Notes: generated by a model not told the origin, from the sequence alone. A DNA stretch of 64,000 bases from Mya arenaria (GCF_026914265.1 NC_069126.1:69400219-69464218), one strand, 5' to 3'; counted from the stretch's first letter, positions 1 through 10,660 are shown. Program-made: numbers and translations.

Positions 1-1225
1 AGGCATGTCAGCTTTTCAAATCCCTAACTAAGTGGATATGCTGACCAGCCGATGGCGACAATTGTGTATTGAAATATAATACAAAATATTGGTCCGTGAT
101 ATATAATCATGCTCAAATGACGTAAACGACATCTGATCGCGTACAACAAACAGGTGGACAGTTCATTCAAACTTAAAACCTAATGGTATACATGATTATT
201 ATTACCTGTAAATTCACTTTAGAGTCATTATCTACAGGTGCGTTTAACTCTTTAAACCCGCTGACCCAGTTCTTCAAAACAATAGACCATGCACATCCCA
301 TCAATATACCTATTGTTATTAAATAAAATGTATTACCGAGATGTTTTTGAAACAAAACCGTTCTGATCGAGGACTTTTGTCTTATTTCCTATTTTTGAAA
401 ATGTGCCAGCAAATCGATGAATCAAAGAGTAACCTAAGATAACAAAGAAACACTAAACCACTTTTCTAATTGGCCACATGGTATGTTTCTGAATTAAATA
501 GTTATCAGTGTTTTATGTATTAGCAATGCCCCAGGCCCAATACAACTGATGTTAGATCATAATATTGTTAAAGCTAAAGTGATAATTTCCAGCTTTAACA
601 TAGTACCCAAATGGAATGATTTGGTGTTGGGATGGAGGGAATAAAGCATTTCGAAACCATCTACATCTAAAAGTTAAATATATCTTAAAACAAATGACAA
701 AGGTTTGCAATCATTATACAATGTGCTGTAATTCTAGGTTATTGTAGTCATGGATGCACATGCCAGTTTGAAATGCATTAGTGTCCAGTATGTGTAAACG
801 GAGATATATCTAAGTTTACAGATAGTTTGTATAAATTATATTGAGCAAACATTTACTAAAAATATATTAATGGTTTATTATTATATTTTATTCAAATTAC
901 AGGGAGTTATTTTTAAGAAGTTTGGTTTTGAGGTCGATTTGTTAAAACGGCTTAAGTGTTTTGGATAACAAAAAACTCACATGTATTTGAAAAACAAAAG
1001 TTGATGGTCTCTTCTGTTGCAAGAAGTTAATATTCATTTTATATAAGTAGAATGTAGCCTTGCTAGGCGAATTCCACTGTTAAGATAATCACCACTGCAA
1101 TAAATAAATTATGAGATAAAACACTGTCATATAATTAAAGGTTGATAGGTCAATGACAACGGTTGTATCTTGAGAAATAAATAATTCCCGTCGAATATAT
1201 CGATATGATTCAACAGAAAAGCATA
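1..1225. other. Left flank without a recognisable gene
   Basis: AT-rich non-coding sequence. Apart from the weak exon candidate near 206-340, I see no gene, no tandem array and no repeat that I can name. Confidence 0.5.
206..340 (-). CDS. Possible exon of an unrecognised membrane protein (left edge)
   Basis: A minus-strand open stretch encodes a hydrophobic run (FYLITIGILMGCAWSIVL) followed by a polar stretch ending DNDSKVNLQ. It ends at a good donor (CAG then GTAATA, exon end 206). A weak acceptor-like AG lies upstream. I do not recognise the family. It could be one exon of a gene running off the left edge, an extra tail exon, or a chance ORF. The right-hand boundary is approximate. Confidence 0.15.
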
Positions 1226-1404
1226 TACAGTCGAACTCTGTTGGTTCGAACTCGCTTGGCTCTAATTCATCGTTGGCTCGAACTGGAAGTAAAGGACCGA
1301 TTTCTTTATACTGAAGGTAAAACATCTCGCTTGGCCCGAATTTTGCAAGGCTCGAGATAATTTCGCTGGTCCCTGGGAGTTCGAGTCAAAGGGGTTCGGC
1401 TGTA
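1226..1404. mobile_element. Short non-autonomous DNA transposon (MITE) with CAGTCGAAC termini
   Basis: The element begins TACAGTCGAACTC and ends with GGGTTCGGCTGTA, whose reverse complement is TACAGCCGAACCC, so the terminal inverted repeats match with two mismatches. Both ends carry TA, as expected for a TA target-site duplication. The roughly 175-bp interior repeats GCTCGAA/GGCTCGA words and has no ORF of its own. TA targets suggest mobilisation by a Tc1/mariner-type transposase, but that is inference. I recognise similar elements as common in bivalve genomes. Confidence 0.7.
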
Positions 1405-4400
1405 CTTACATTGTTGTTTTATTATTTCGTTGTTGTTTTATATTTTAAGAACATGTTTTTTGGTCATAAGGTCACTAGGTCATAAGGTCAAATCATTGAG
1501 CACACATTTTTGCAATATAGAGGCATCCAACGTAGATATATACGTCTTAACTTGGTCGGAATGATTGTCTTGATGTAATGGCAGGTTCTCTTTCGATAAA
1601 AAGTTAATCTAAGGTTAAAAACCAGGCGACTAGGCTAACACTTAGAACAGTTTTGTTTACGCAATATAGGAAGCTGACACTTTCCAATCTTCGTTAAGTT
1701 TTATCAGACATAGATTATTTAGACCTATTTTGTTTACTTCCGCGAGGGAAAATAACGATTCTATTTCAGGCCTGCCCCGGTCTGTCTAGCGAAAAAAGAC
1801 GATAACAAAGAATGGTATATCTTATACATCAAAGAAAGTATAAAGTCCTAATATATTCAAAAATTGTAGTCGAAATAAATACTACTTTGTAAAAGTAATA
1901 TTATGTTATTTAATCATTTGGTAGTTTATATATATATATGTTGATACATGTGTAGTATGTCAGTGTTGTTATGTTTGTTGTGTGTTTTCAGCTTACTGAC
2001 TAAGGAATTTTATTTGTAAAGTATTTGGCTACTTGGCATATTTAGTTTCATTTGTAATTCTATCGAAATATATCAGCAGAATAACACTTTCACTGTTTTA
2101 TATAATAACAGATTCATATGAGAACCCTAAGTATTTTGAAGGGGTAACTTTCCTTTTAACTACGATGGTGTGTATGTTGCTTAAGCATCCTTTACACTGG
2201 TGCATTGGTTGTCTCCACTTCATTTGCATTGATGCGTGTATTGTCTTTAAATTTATTTCAGTGATGCGCTGGTGTCTTCTTATATTCAGTGACGCATTAG
2301 CAAACTTACACAAGAAGAAAAATCATCTGAATTCAAGAGGATAAAAATGGCAAAGTCGACCCATTGCGTGATGATTGGCACTCGTGCATCTCGGGCTGTT
2401 ATAAGACACTCGTGACAGTTATAAGGCAGTGGCCAAGGTCCGCCATTTATAAATCTCAAATTAAATTACATGTTACTGTGTATAGTAACTAATTTGTCAG
2501 GCATTTGCTCGATTATTTTTGAAATTTCGACACGCCTAAAATAACAATACCCTAACAAATAAGAACAGTACATGTTGAACACTATACATGTACAAAAATA
2601 CAATAAAAGCGCACTTAAAACCGAAATTATTTCAACAAGTCCGCATTTCTCATTTAAGAAATTACGATATATTAGTAAACATAACAGTTGTATTTATGAC
2701 TGTAAGGCTTAGTTTTGTAATTTACAGACATTGCGTACTAGGGAAGTTGATAATACAAGATACAATATACAAGAATCTTTATTTTCAGTCGAGAAAATGA
2801 TAACAAACAAACATAAGCTCAACGAGCTATTTTTTTACATGAACAATTAAACATACACAAAATGATAACACAAAGTAAAAAGTGGTGACCCGGAAATAAA
2901 AACATATATTATGAAATAAGTAACACACGCCGTTTATAGTCATGCAATTACAAAAAAAAGATATCTTAGAACACTGTATACAATGATAACATTTATAAGT
3001 TTTCTCGGCTCAACGGAAAGTCTACATGCACGGTTCCGCTAGATGAAAAACACAGTATAGTATACATTTAAAACAGAAACGTTGTAAGTAGCAATATGTA
3101 CATGGAAATTAGAGCATGGTGGTGTTATGTGTAGTTGGTAAACTGTTATTGTTTTTATTTACCATAGCTTGCTAGAAAAAGCCATTGCAAAGTATTGCTG
3201 AAAGGAGGAAAACCAAATGTATCCTTTCATTTGCAGTACCTTATTGAATTTGCTGACAATATCGGAGACAGTTATGTACGAAGACATGGTTCCTCCTATG
3301 ATTAGGTCAATCCCTACCTACCGGCAAACATTAATGGCCTACAAAAAATCAGCATAAACCACTGTAAAAAATATTAATTGAATTTACCAGATCGTAACAC
3401 GTTATTAAAAACCGAAACATCCCACAATTATAATATATTATTTGCACATTGAGCATTTAAAAGAGGGACATGTCCATGTGCGGATCAGCCTTCTTAATTC
3501 GAAGCAATTTTGATGACACCTTATTTACTTTTTGATGCTATCCACAACTCAAGAGGCCTCAACGTGGAAAAAGTTCTTCACAAATTAAGTTTATGTTATT
3601 GATGGCACATCTACAAGGCTTTCATATCGGAGATTAAAATTACATGTCTTAAAAGGTTAAGAACATATTCTGGCGGGATACGGTACAAACATTTGTAAGT
3701 TTTAATAGATACATCTTACTCTGCTCAAATATAATGAAATTGAGGAGTACGAAGATGATTTTCATAAGTTGAAGTATAATAATTAAAAAGGGTTTGTAAA
3801 GCTCTGTATTTCTTATTATTTGTGTTGCATTTGCTACAAATATGCCAAACAACAGGACAGTAATTGAATGATGTGGTTAAATATTAAGAGAAAATAAGCT
3901 TAGTATCTATTGTCAGAAAATATGCTTTAAAGAATATACAGTTGCTTGCTGCTTTTTTGCACATTCGAGACATCACAAATAAATCAACTATCTATCTCAT
4001 AGCCTAAACGTCCAATTTTATCTTTGCAAACAATAGTGGAATAAAGTACAGTGTTTTGCCTTATTTCTTTAACATGCTTAAAGCCACCTGAAATGGCTTC
4101 AAATTTGTCATGATAAGCCTGCATTTGAAAGAAAACTAAAATGTTAATTTCTTCTTTAAGAGTGGTCTTATTAGCATAAGCATTTATAAAAGACGGATTT
4201 CAATGCTGAAAAACTCTTTCCGTACCTTTTCCAGGAAAAGAAACACGAAATTAAAATTTTAAAATAAGTGTTTATCGTGTCCATTTTGCAAACTCCTATT
4301 TCATTTTGTATGGAAAACTCGTCTATCTGGCGTCGATAAATGACTGGATCCAGACAGAACTACTCTATTATAACAATGCAATTACTAACGCGTTAAAAAG

Positions 4401-4480
4401 CCGAAACACAAAAATAAAACAATATGATGATTTTGCGCTTCTTTTATAGCGTTCAATTATTTTATCATTGTATTCTTTTA
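1405..4480. other. Intergenic AT-rich sequence, no supported gene
   Basis: Several open stretches occur here, for example 2033-2344 plus and 3649-3852 minus, but they have no recognisable domain, mostly lack a true ATG, and overlap on both strands. A GGTCA-rich patch near 1462-1490 resembles the dispersed repeat at 4.5-4.8 kb. Nothing else is identified. Confidence 0.4.
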
Positions 4481-4494
4481 ATATGACCCGCTTT

Positions 4495-4830
4495 GAAAGA
4501 TAACTACGACTGTGGTCAATCCAGTGACCTTGGTCTATGAAATGTTGATTTAAAAATCAATATAGGATCTTTAGGTACTGAACTACATCCTAACTTAGTT
4601 TGAGGACCGTTTTTCCAAGCGTTGTTTTCATGTTGATTGGACAAAGTTTTTTGTCCAGAGTCACTGTGACCTTGACCTTTGGCCTTCAGGTACAAAATTA
4701 AATCAAACTTCGCGTTTTTGTAATCATGTAGAAATATCCTGTTCCTAATGTGACTTTTTATAAATACTACTCATCCTAAAACTTAAAGTCAACATACTTT
4801 TGTTTGTACAATTGTATACATCATCACAAT
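4495..4830. repeat. Dispersed repeat with 'GTGACCTTGACCTTTGGCC' motif
   Basis: Contains the CACTGTGACCTTGACCTTTG phrase and neighbouring text typical of a high-copy dispersed repeat I recognise from bivalve genomes. There is no ORF. Its edges are not defined by any inverted repeat or target-site duplication that I can see, so the coordinates are approximate. Confidence 0.4.
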
Positions 4831-5151
4831 TCACGATGTCTAACTATCAGACTTTAAATTATTCACATGAAGTAATTTTGGTCCCCGGGTTCTACAGTAC
4901 CGTATTGTTGTAAACGGGATCCTCTGCAAACAAATGGGAAGGATTAAAAAAAAAACAAAGCTTAAAATTGCTACTCAAACAAATTGTTACAATCTTATGG
5001 TGAATATTGAAATCAGGTCTTGAGCACCCAAACAATGATAATATTCAGTTTATTTTACGTTTAAGTGGATACAGAGAATTGTGTGATTAATAGTTTGTCT
5101 TTGTTAGGTCAGTAGAAAACTTGTTTCAATATCATAATAATCCTGATAAGC

Positions 5152-5192
5152 ATCAGTATGTAAAAGTTCATTTAAATGGAAAACCGTATTAT
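5152..5192. repeat. Short segment duplicated at 8205-8245
   Basis: About 38 bases, beginning CATCAGTATGTAAAAGTTCA and ending GGAAAACCGTA, are identical to a stretch at 8205-8243. The two copies flank the tail-exon cassette array of gene L on either side, about 3 kb apart and in the same orientation. They may be remnants of one dispersed repeat or of a local duplication. Confidence 0.7.
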
Positions 5193-5830
5193 AGAATCGA
5201 TGTTTTAGCATATCTTGATCGTTTAACAACCATCAACAGATTACTCAAATCTGCTGGAATATACCATGTACTGTATAAATGTATTCAGTGTTTATACCTT
5301 TCTTGACATTTCCGTAGTGCATGTGCGACTGTGATTTAGACTTATCCAATTCTTGAGAATTATCGAGTCTGAAAAATAACGTTAACTGCATTGTACCCAC
5401 AAAGCCATGGATATATATATATATATATATACATGATAAGGGTTAACCAAAATATAAAAAAATGCGAAATAGAATTTACAAAGACATAACCAATTACCAA
5501 GGTACTAGGCACACATACAATTCACAAATAGATCGAATATTAATTTTGTTAGCTTGTATTCACTGTTTAGCTAAAACATGTACAATGCTATTCTGAAACT
5601 TAATGCAACTCATGCACGATATTACGTTTATAACGCGCATGGCGTGATATTTAGGAAACTGCATGTTGCTTTTATGATTTTCATTGGTTCTTGGAATGAC
5701 AAACACCTTAGCTTGAAAATAGTACTTACATTAGGTTGCATACTCATCACATATATTATGTATACCTGCTATATGAACATTATTACCTAGATGATAGTTG
5801 ATATGCATTATGTTCATGCTTTAATCTTAC

Positions 5831-5846
5831 CCGTTGCCTCCTTTCT
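5831..5846 (-). CDS. Gene L tail microexon, leftmost copy (16 nt)
   Basis: Sixteen bases lie between an acceptor (TTTTCAG) and a donor (GTAAGATT) on the minus strand. Joined to the phase-1 transmembrane exon it would read E-K-G-G-N-G, leaving phase 2. It is a clear homologue of the microexon at 6522-6537. I find no ITAM-like terminal exon to its left, so this copy is probably orphaned by the cassette duplication unless an unrecognised exon follows. Confidence 0.5.
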
Positions 5847-5981
5847 CTGAAAATAAATTCAAAAGTAAGCAATTAAGACCGTCAAACGTATATATAAGTG
5901 TATATATTTCATTGCCAATTCATTATATATTTTAATGTGCATTTGAAGAAAAAAAATCAATGCTGTATGAATAAAATAGGT

Positions 5982-5987
5982 TTTATT
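5982..5987 (-). terminator. Candidate poly(A) signal AATAAA for gene L
   Basis: On the minus strand AATAAA occurs about 200 bases downstream of the stop codon at 6190-6192, a plausible position for 3'-end formation of the transcript using the leftmost terminal exon. AATAAA is frequent by chance in such AT-rich DNA. Confidence 0.3.
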
Positions 5988-6189
5988 AACAAAATTGTTA
6001 CATATAGCTAAAAACAACAATGACATACAACGATATAATATCGGTCAAACATTTTTTTTTTAGATTTTCATGCGCTGCGTTACAAACGTTGTTGTACTAG
6101 TTCAATTATGTTTCAAGTCAGGACACACTGTATGGAATGCATTCATCAGAAATTGAAATGATATTAAATTACCAAACTAAATTGTAATA

Positions 6190-6283
6190 CTAACTAAGGG
6201 CATTATAAACCGATGTATCTGATTTCATTGACAATTCCTCGTACGTTTTGGCTGTATTACATCCGGAGCTGACTGTTTCGGAT
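6190..6283 (-). CDS. Gene L terminal exon, copy A: ITAM-like cytoplasmic tail
   Basis: A terminal exon of 94 coding bases starts after acceptor TTTATAG and ends at TAG (6190-6192). It completes a split Gly codon and then encodes 30 residues. These include TYEELS and, eight residues after the first YxxL, SVYNALS. The arrangement YxxL-x8-YxxL fits the core ITAM spacing, and SVYNAL also fits the ITIM consensus (S/I/V/L)xYxx(I/V/L). The acidic residue usual at -3 of the first ITAM tyrosine is absent. In vertebrate immune receptors such motifs recruit Syk/ZAP70-like or SHP-type SH2 proteins once phosphorylated; applying that here is inference. With the intact microexon 6522-6537 upstream, this is the best candidate for the expressed tail. 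Confidence 0.7.
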
Positions 6284-6521
6284 CTATAAACAGAAACAGA
6301 CAATCGCAATTATGATTCGTAAATTAAATTATGGAAAATAATAACATAGATTTTCTAGTTTTGAATTCATATTGTAATAAAAGATAGTTTCCTCTTTGCG
6401 CTGTAGACTTGATATGGATACACTTGTGTTTTCATTACGTATTGATTGTTCAGTATTATTCAATAATGCCTATTTGCCAATTAAAATTCAATCAATGTAT
6501 ACAATTATTTTCTAAACTTAC

Positions 6522-6537
6522 CCAATGTCTCCTTTTC
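6522..6537 (-). CDS. Gene L tail microexon (16 nt), intact copy
   Basis: Sixteen bases lie between acceptor TTTTTCAG and donor GTAAGTTT on the minus strand. Joined to the phase-1 end of the transmembrane exon it reads G-K-G-D-I-G, the last Gly being completed by the A that opens terminal exon copy A. Because 16 is not a multiple of three, including or skipping this microexon changes the frame of the tail. The homologous copies at 5831-5846 and 7289-7304 (degenerate) support its being a real exon. Confidence 0.65.
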
Positions 6538-6790
6538 CTGAAAAATCATTTCGATTATAAATGTTTAGAAAAGTTTCTGTTAACGGTAAGGTGACATAGC
6601 TACCCACACACGAGCACCAATAAAATACAATAATTTAACGATCATAAAAATAACATATGTAGTATATTCTTCTGACGCTGAGTTACAATGGGTGTGGTTT
6701 CTTTTACACTTTCTGTTTAAGACAGAACTCCTTCTATCTGATTTAATCAAAGATTAAAATTATACTTTATTACCAAATTAAATTGTTATA

Positions 6791-6884
6791 CTAACTTAAA
6801 GCATCGTAATCCGAGGTATTTTGTTTCTTTGATAAATCCTCGTAAGGTTGAGCTGCATTACATCCAGGGCTGTCTGTACCAGAT
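6791..6884 (-). CDS. Gene L terminal exon, copy B: ITAM-like cytoplasmic tail
   Basis: A paralogue of copy A with the same architecture: acceptor TTTATAG, one base finishing a split codon, 30 codons and TAG. It encodes PYEDLS and, eight residues after the first YxxL, SDYDALS, so YxxL-x8-YxxL is conserved despite many substitutions around it. Residue conservation centred on the tyrosines suggests selection on the motif. The nearest upstream microexon copy (7289-7304) has lost its AG acceptor, so how this exon joins in frame is unclear. Skipping the microexon would put it in another frame, open for about 29 codons but without the tyrosine motifs. An AATAAA lies about 20 bases past the stop (6767-6772). 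Confidence 0.55.
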
Positions 6885-7288
6885 CTATAAAATGAAACAA
6901 AACCACTATGTGCCCAGACTGTCTTCATACATGTTAATTAATTTATTGAACATCCTTATGTCAAACGGTCACCTAGATTTTCAGATTAAGTTTTGAGGCC
7001 ATGTTAAATTGAATAAATTGTTCCCTGTTTTGAACTTGTGATAGAAACACGTTAAATTTTATTAACTATTGAATGATTAATATTTATCCAATTTTCCGTA
7101 TTAACCATTTAAATAATTTCAACGTGAAAACAGGCAAAGGATAACCTGTGTCCAATTCAATAACAGTTGATACAATTGGCTACTGAACATTCAATTTAAT
7201 ACTCTCACAGATACAATAAGTATGACTGATTTATGCACAATATTACGAATGTAAAGTTTAAATATATTATTTTCATATTTTTGTCTAC

Positions 7289-7304
7289 CCATTGTGACCA
7301 TATT
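7289..7304 (-). pseudogene. Degenerate copy of the 16-nt tail microexon
   Basis: The 16 bases align with the intact microexon and keep the GG end and an adjacent GTAG donor-like sequence, but the acceptor reads CAA instead of CAG. It sits between terminal exon copy B and pseudo-exon copy C, where a functional microexon would be expected. Confidence 0.5.
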
Positions 7305-7613
7305 TTGAGAATTAAATTCGACTCGAAGCAATCAAAACCGCCATAAACGTATATCAGTGTATGAATATAATTAGTTTTTTTTAACAGACATGTGATGTAT
7401 AGTTATATACACATGAACAACAACAACATACTCCAATGTTGTAACGACAAACGTTTAGTGATAAAAAAAATCTCATATTTGATACATGCTTCTGGCGCTA
7501 CGAACGATGTGGTTACTGTTACAGTTCCTGTTCAATACGGAACACAAGATATTCGATTGTAATAATCAAAGGTTACAAAAAAAATGTTAAATAACCAAAT
7601 TAGATTGTACAAA

Positions 7614-7690
7614 TTACTAAGAGCGGCGTAAACCGATGTACCGCGGTATTTGTTGTTATTGACATTTGCTCGTACGTCTGGGCTGCCTAA
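7614..7690 (-). pseudogene. Degenerate third copy of the ITAM-like terminal exon
   Basis: The minus strand still encodes QTYEQMS in one frame and TSVYAALS in another, with a net frame change between them. The stop after the motif is lost (AGT AAT instead of AGT TAG), and the acceptor plus the N-terminal six or so codons are missing. It is clearly a decayed member of the same cassette family as copies A and B. Confidence 0.6.
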
Positions 7691-7714
7691 AGTGACTCGC
7701 TCATGGTTTGTAAA

Positions 7715-7905
7715 ATGCACTTTTTTAATAACGAAATAAAGTGTGGCAAATCATAAGGCGTGTAAAACCAAAAACCCAAAAGCTGGAACTCTTCAACAAA
7801 TGTTGATATTTGCTTGGATATCGTCTTTGGAGACCACAGTTTTCATTAGCGTTTATAACGCAATTTAAAATTAATTACGGCTGTTATTTTGCGTGCTTGG
7901 TTGAT
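7715..7905. repeat. Dispersed repeat, copy 1 (also at 59360-59530)
   Basis: Sequence around AATAAAGTGTGG, AATCATAAGG, then TTGATATTTGCT and TTGATTGGCT, recurs in the same order and orientation near 59353-59500, with moderate divergence. Copy 1 leads directly into the hairpin at 7898-8016, so the two may be one element. Confidence 0.6.
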
Positions 7906-8016
7906 TGGCTTTTGGTTGACAATTGCTACGGGGAAAATAATTGCCCTCGGGTTAAAGCCCTCGGGCAATTATTCCTTCCACTGGGGCAATTATCAACCAG
8001 AAGCCATTGTCAACCA
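7898..8016. mobile_element. Snap-back hairpin element
   Basis: Nested inverted repeats. An inner stem, AATAATTGCCCTCGGG paired with CCCTCGGGCAATTATT, surrounds 7931-7975. An outer stem pairs the GGCTTTTGGTTGACAATTG side with the CAATTATCAACCAGAAGCC side. The unit is GC-richer than its surroundings. It is probably a foldback MITE or part of one; no coding capacity was seen. Confidence 0.55.
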
Positions 8017-8019
8017 TGT

Positions 8020-8690
8020 ATTATTCTATAAGTAATTTAATTGGGGGATAAGATACATTGATTTTCCAGTTTAAGGTCAGTGTTTATTGAATACATCAAA
8101 ATAAACGTGTATCTATGTCAAGTATATCTTTCTGTTGTGAACTTGATAATGATTACGTTCAATGTCATTGCGCTCGATTTGGTACACCATTAATTGTATA
8201 ACCATCAGTATGTAAAAGTTCATTTAAATGGAAAACCGTAATTACTTTAATTCAATATATGCATGTAAAAGGTACCAAAATCAGAACTATGAGGTCGGCA
8301 TTGTTTTTTAAACATTTTAAAAAAAGACTTGCAATGCATATGTCATAGTGTATTCACTTAAACTAAAAAGTGTGTAGTGCGAATGTGTTTTTTCAATAGT
8401 AGTATCAACTTTGATTGTTAAAATCGGACCCAAGATGAACAAAGCTTTGCGGATCGCGTTCTGTAAACAACGGACATGTACACTTGAACTAGAAACTTTA
8501 AAAAACCCTATTCGTGTGTATTTGATAATATGTAAATTAAACCATATTATTTCAATGGCAATGTATATTTTAGACGTAATAACGGAGCCAATTTTGTCAA
8601 AATAAGATTTCCCTATATTCAAAACCCCTTCAATATCGAATAAATGATAGATACTATTTTTAAATTGAAATAAGCATTAATTTCGTAGAA
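8020..8690. other. Intron sequence of gene L, no feature except a short duplication
   Basis: Non-coding AT-rich DNA. The segment 8205-8245 duplicates 5152-5192. Overlapping open stretches on both strands at 8317-8622 have no recognisable domain and are judged to be chance ORFs. Confidence 0.4.
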
Positions 8691-8699
8691 GAGGAACAG

Positions 8700-10660
8700 T
8701 TAGTACGGTAAATCACTAAGTAACGAAATAATTCACTGTATGTACATGCTAAAGGGTAACAGTAAGGACTGTAGTTCACTGTCATGACATGCTGAAGGAT
8801 AACGGTAAGGAAAGTAGTTCATTGTCAATACATTCGCATGAAGAACATATTACAAAGTAGTTCACTGCCAACTCACGCCGAAGAAGAACAATTTACAAAG
8901 TAGTTCACTGTCAAAACATGCCGAAGAAGAACAGTTTACAAAGTAGTTCACTGCCAATATATGCTATAGAAGAACAGATTACAAAATAGTTCACTTTTAA
9001 AACACACCGAAGAAGAACAGTAACCAAAGTAGTTCACTGTCAATACAAGCTGGAGAAGAACAGTTAGCGAAGTAGTTCACTGTGAAAACATGCTAAAGAA
9101 GAACAGTTAGCGAAGTAGTTCATTGGCAATACATGCTGAATGATAACAGTAAGAAAAGTAGTTCACTGTCAACACTTGCTGAAGGATAACAGTAAGGAAT
9201 GTAGTTCATCTTCAAAACATGCTAAAGGATAACGGTAAGGAAAGTAGTTCACTGTCAGTATATGCTAAAGGATAAAGGTAAGGAAAGTAGTTCACTGTCA
9301 GTACATGCTAAAGGATAACGGTAAGGAAAGTAGTTCACTGTCAGTACATGCTAAAGGATAACGGTAAGGAAAGTAGTTCACTGTAAGTACATGCTAAAGG
9401 ATAACGGTAAGGAAAGTAGTTCAATGTCAGTAAATGCTAAAGGATAACGGTAAGGAAAGTAGTTCACTGTCAGTATATGCTAAAGGATAAAGGTAAGGAA
9501 AGTAGTTCACTGTCAGTACATGCTAAAGGATAACGGTAAGGAAAGTAGTTCACTGTCAGTACATGCTAAAGGATAACGGTAAGGAAAGTAGTTCACTGTC
9601 AGTACATGCTAAAGGATAACGGTAAGGAAAGTAGTTCACTGTCAGTACATGCTAAAGGATAACGGTAAGGAAAGTAGTTCACTGTAAGTACATGCTAAAG
9701 GATAACGGTAAGGAAAGTAGTTCAATGTCAGTAAATGCTAAAGGATAACGGTAAGGAAAGTAGTTCACTGTCAGTACATGCTAAAGGATAACGGTAAGAA
9801 AAGTAGTTCACTGTCAGTACATGCTGAAGAATAACGGTAAGGAACGTAGTTCACTGTCAAAAAATGCTAAAGATAACAGTAAGGAAAGTAGTTTACTGTC
9901 AAAACATGCTGAAGAAGAACAGTTAGTGAATAAATCCTTTGTTTATATATGCTGAAGAAGAACATTTAGCAAAGTAGTTCACTGTTAAAACATGCTGAAA
10001 AATAACAGTAAGGAATGTAGATCACTCTCAATACATGCTGAAGGATAACAGTAAGGAAGTAATTCATTGTCAATACATGCTAAAGAGGAACAGTAAGCAA
10101 AGTAGTTTATTGTCAATAAATGCGAAGAAGAACAGTTATGCAAAAAGTTCACTGTCAATACATGCTGAAGCAGAACAGTAAGCGAAGTAATTCACTGTCA
10201 ATACAAGCTGGAGAAGAACAGTAAGCGGAGTAGTTCACTGTCAGTACAAGCTGGTGAAGAACAGTAAGCAGAGTAGTTCACTGGCAATACAAGCTGGAGA
10301 AGAACAGTAAGCGAAGTAGTCCACTGTCAATACATGCTGGAGCAGAACAGTAAGCGAAGTAGTTCACTGTCAATACAAGCTGGAGAAGAACAGTAGGCGG
10401 AGTAGTTCACTGTCAATACAAGCTGGAAAAGAACAGTAAGCGAAGAAGTTCACTGTCAATACATGCTGAAGAAGAACAGTAAGCGGAGTAGTTCACTGTC
10501 AATACATGCTGAAGAATAACAGTTAGCAAAGTAGTTAACTGTCATTACATGCTGTATGCTAACAGTAATATTGTAGTTCACTGGAAAAAAATGTTAAAGG
10601 ATAACGGTAAGGGATGTAGTTCACTGTCAGTACATGCTGAAGAAGAACTGTTAGTAAATA
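8700..10660. repeat. Minisatellite, 43-bp unit, about 45 copies
   Basis: Head-to-tail repeats are recognisable by GTAGTTCACTGTCA followed by TACATGCT and AAGGATAACGGTAAGG or AAGAAGAACAGTAAGC variants. In the central part the spacing is exactly 43 bp. The middle (about 9.2-9.85 kb) is the most homogeneous and shows blocks repeated at about 215 bp and 301 bp (5 and 7 units). Both ends are more diverged, with two unit subtypes ('ggataacgg' in the centre, 'gaagaacag' on the flanks). It lies in the presumed long intron before the tail exons of gene L. Confidence 0.9.

Larger units (their letters stand above)
5831..7700 (-). repeat. Tandem array of tail-exon cassettes
   Basis: About three cassettes, each with one terminal exon and one microexon, are spaced 600-810 bp apart (terminal exons begin at 6283, 6884 and about 7690; microexons at 5846, 6537 and 7304). 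Intervening sequence also matches between units, for example the stretch near 5870-5900 against 7320-7350. The array arose by tandem duplication within gene L. Confidence 0.7.

Noticed and set aside
2033..2344. 103-codon ORF with hydrophobic segments
   Set aside because: Start is not ATG, an overlapping ORF exists on the other strand, and no domain is recognised.
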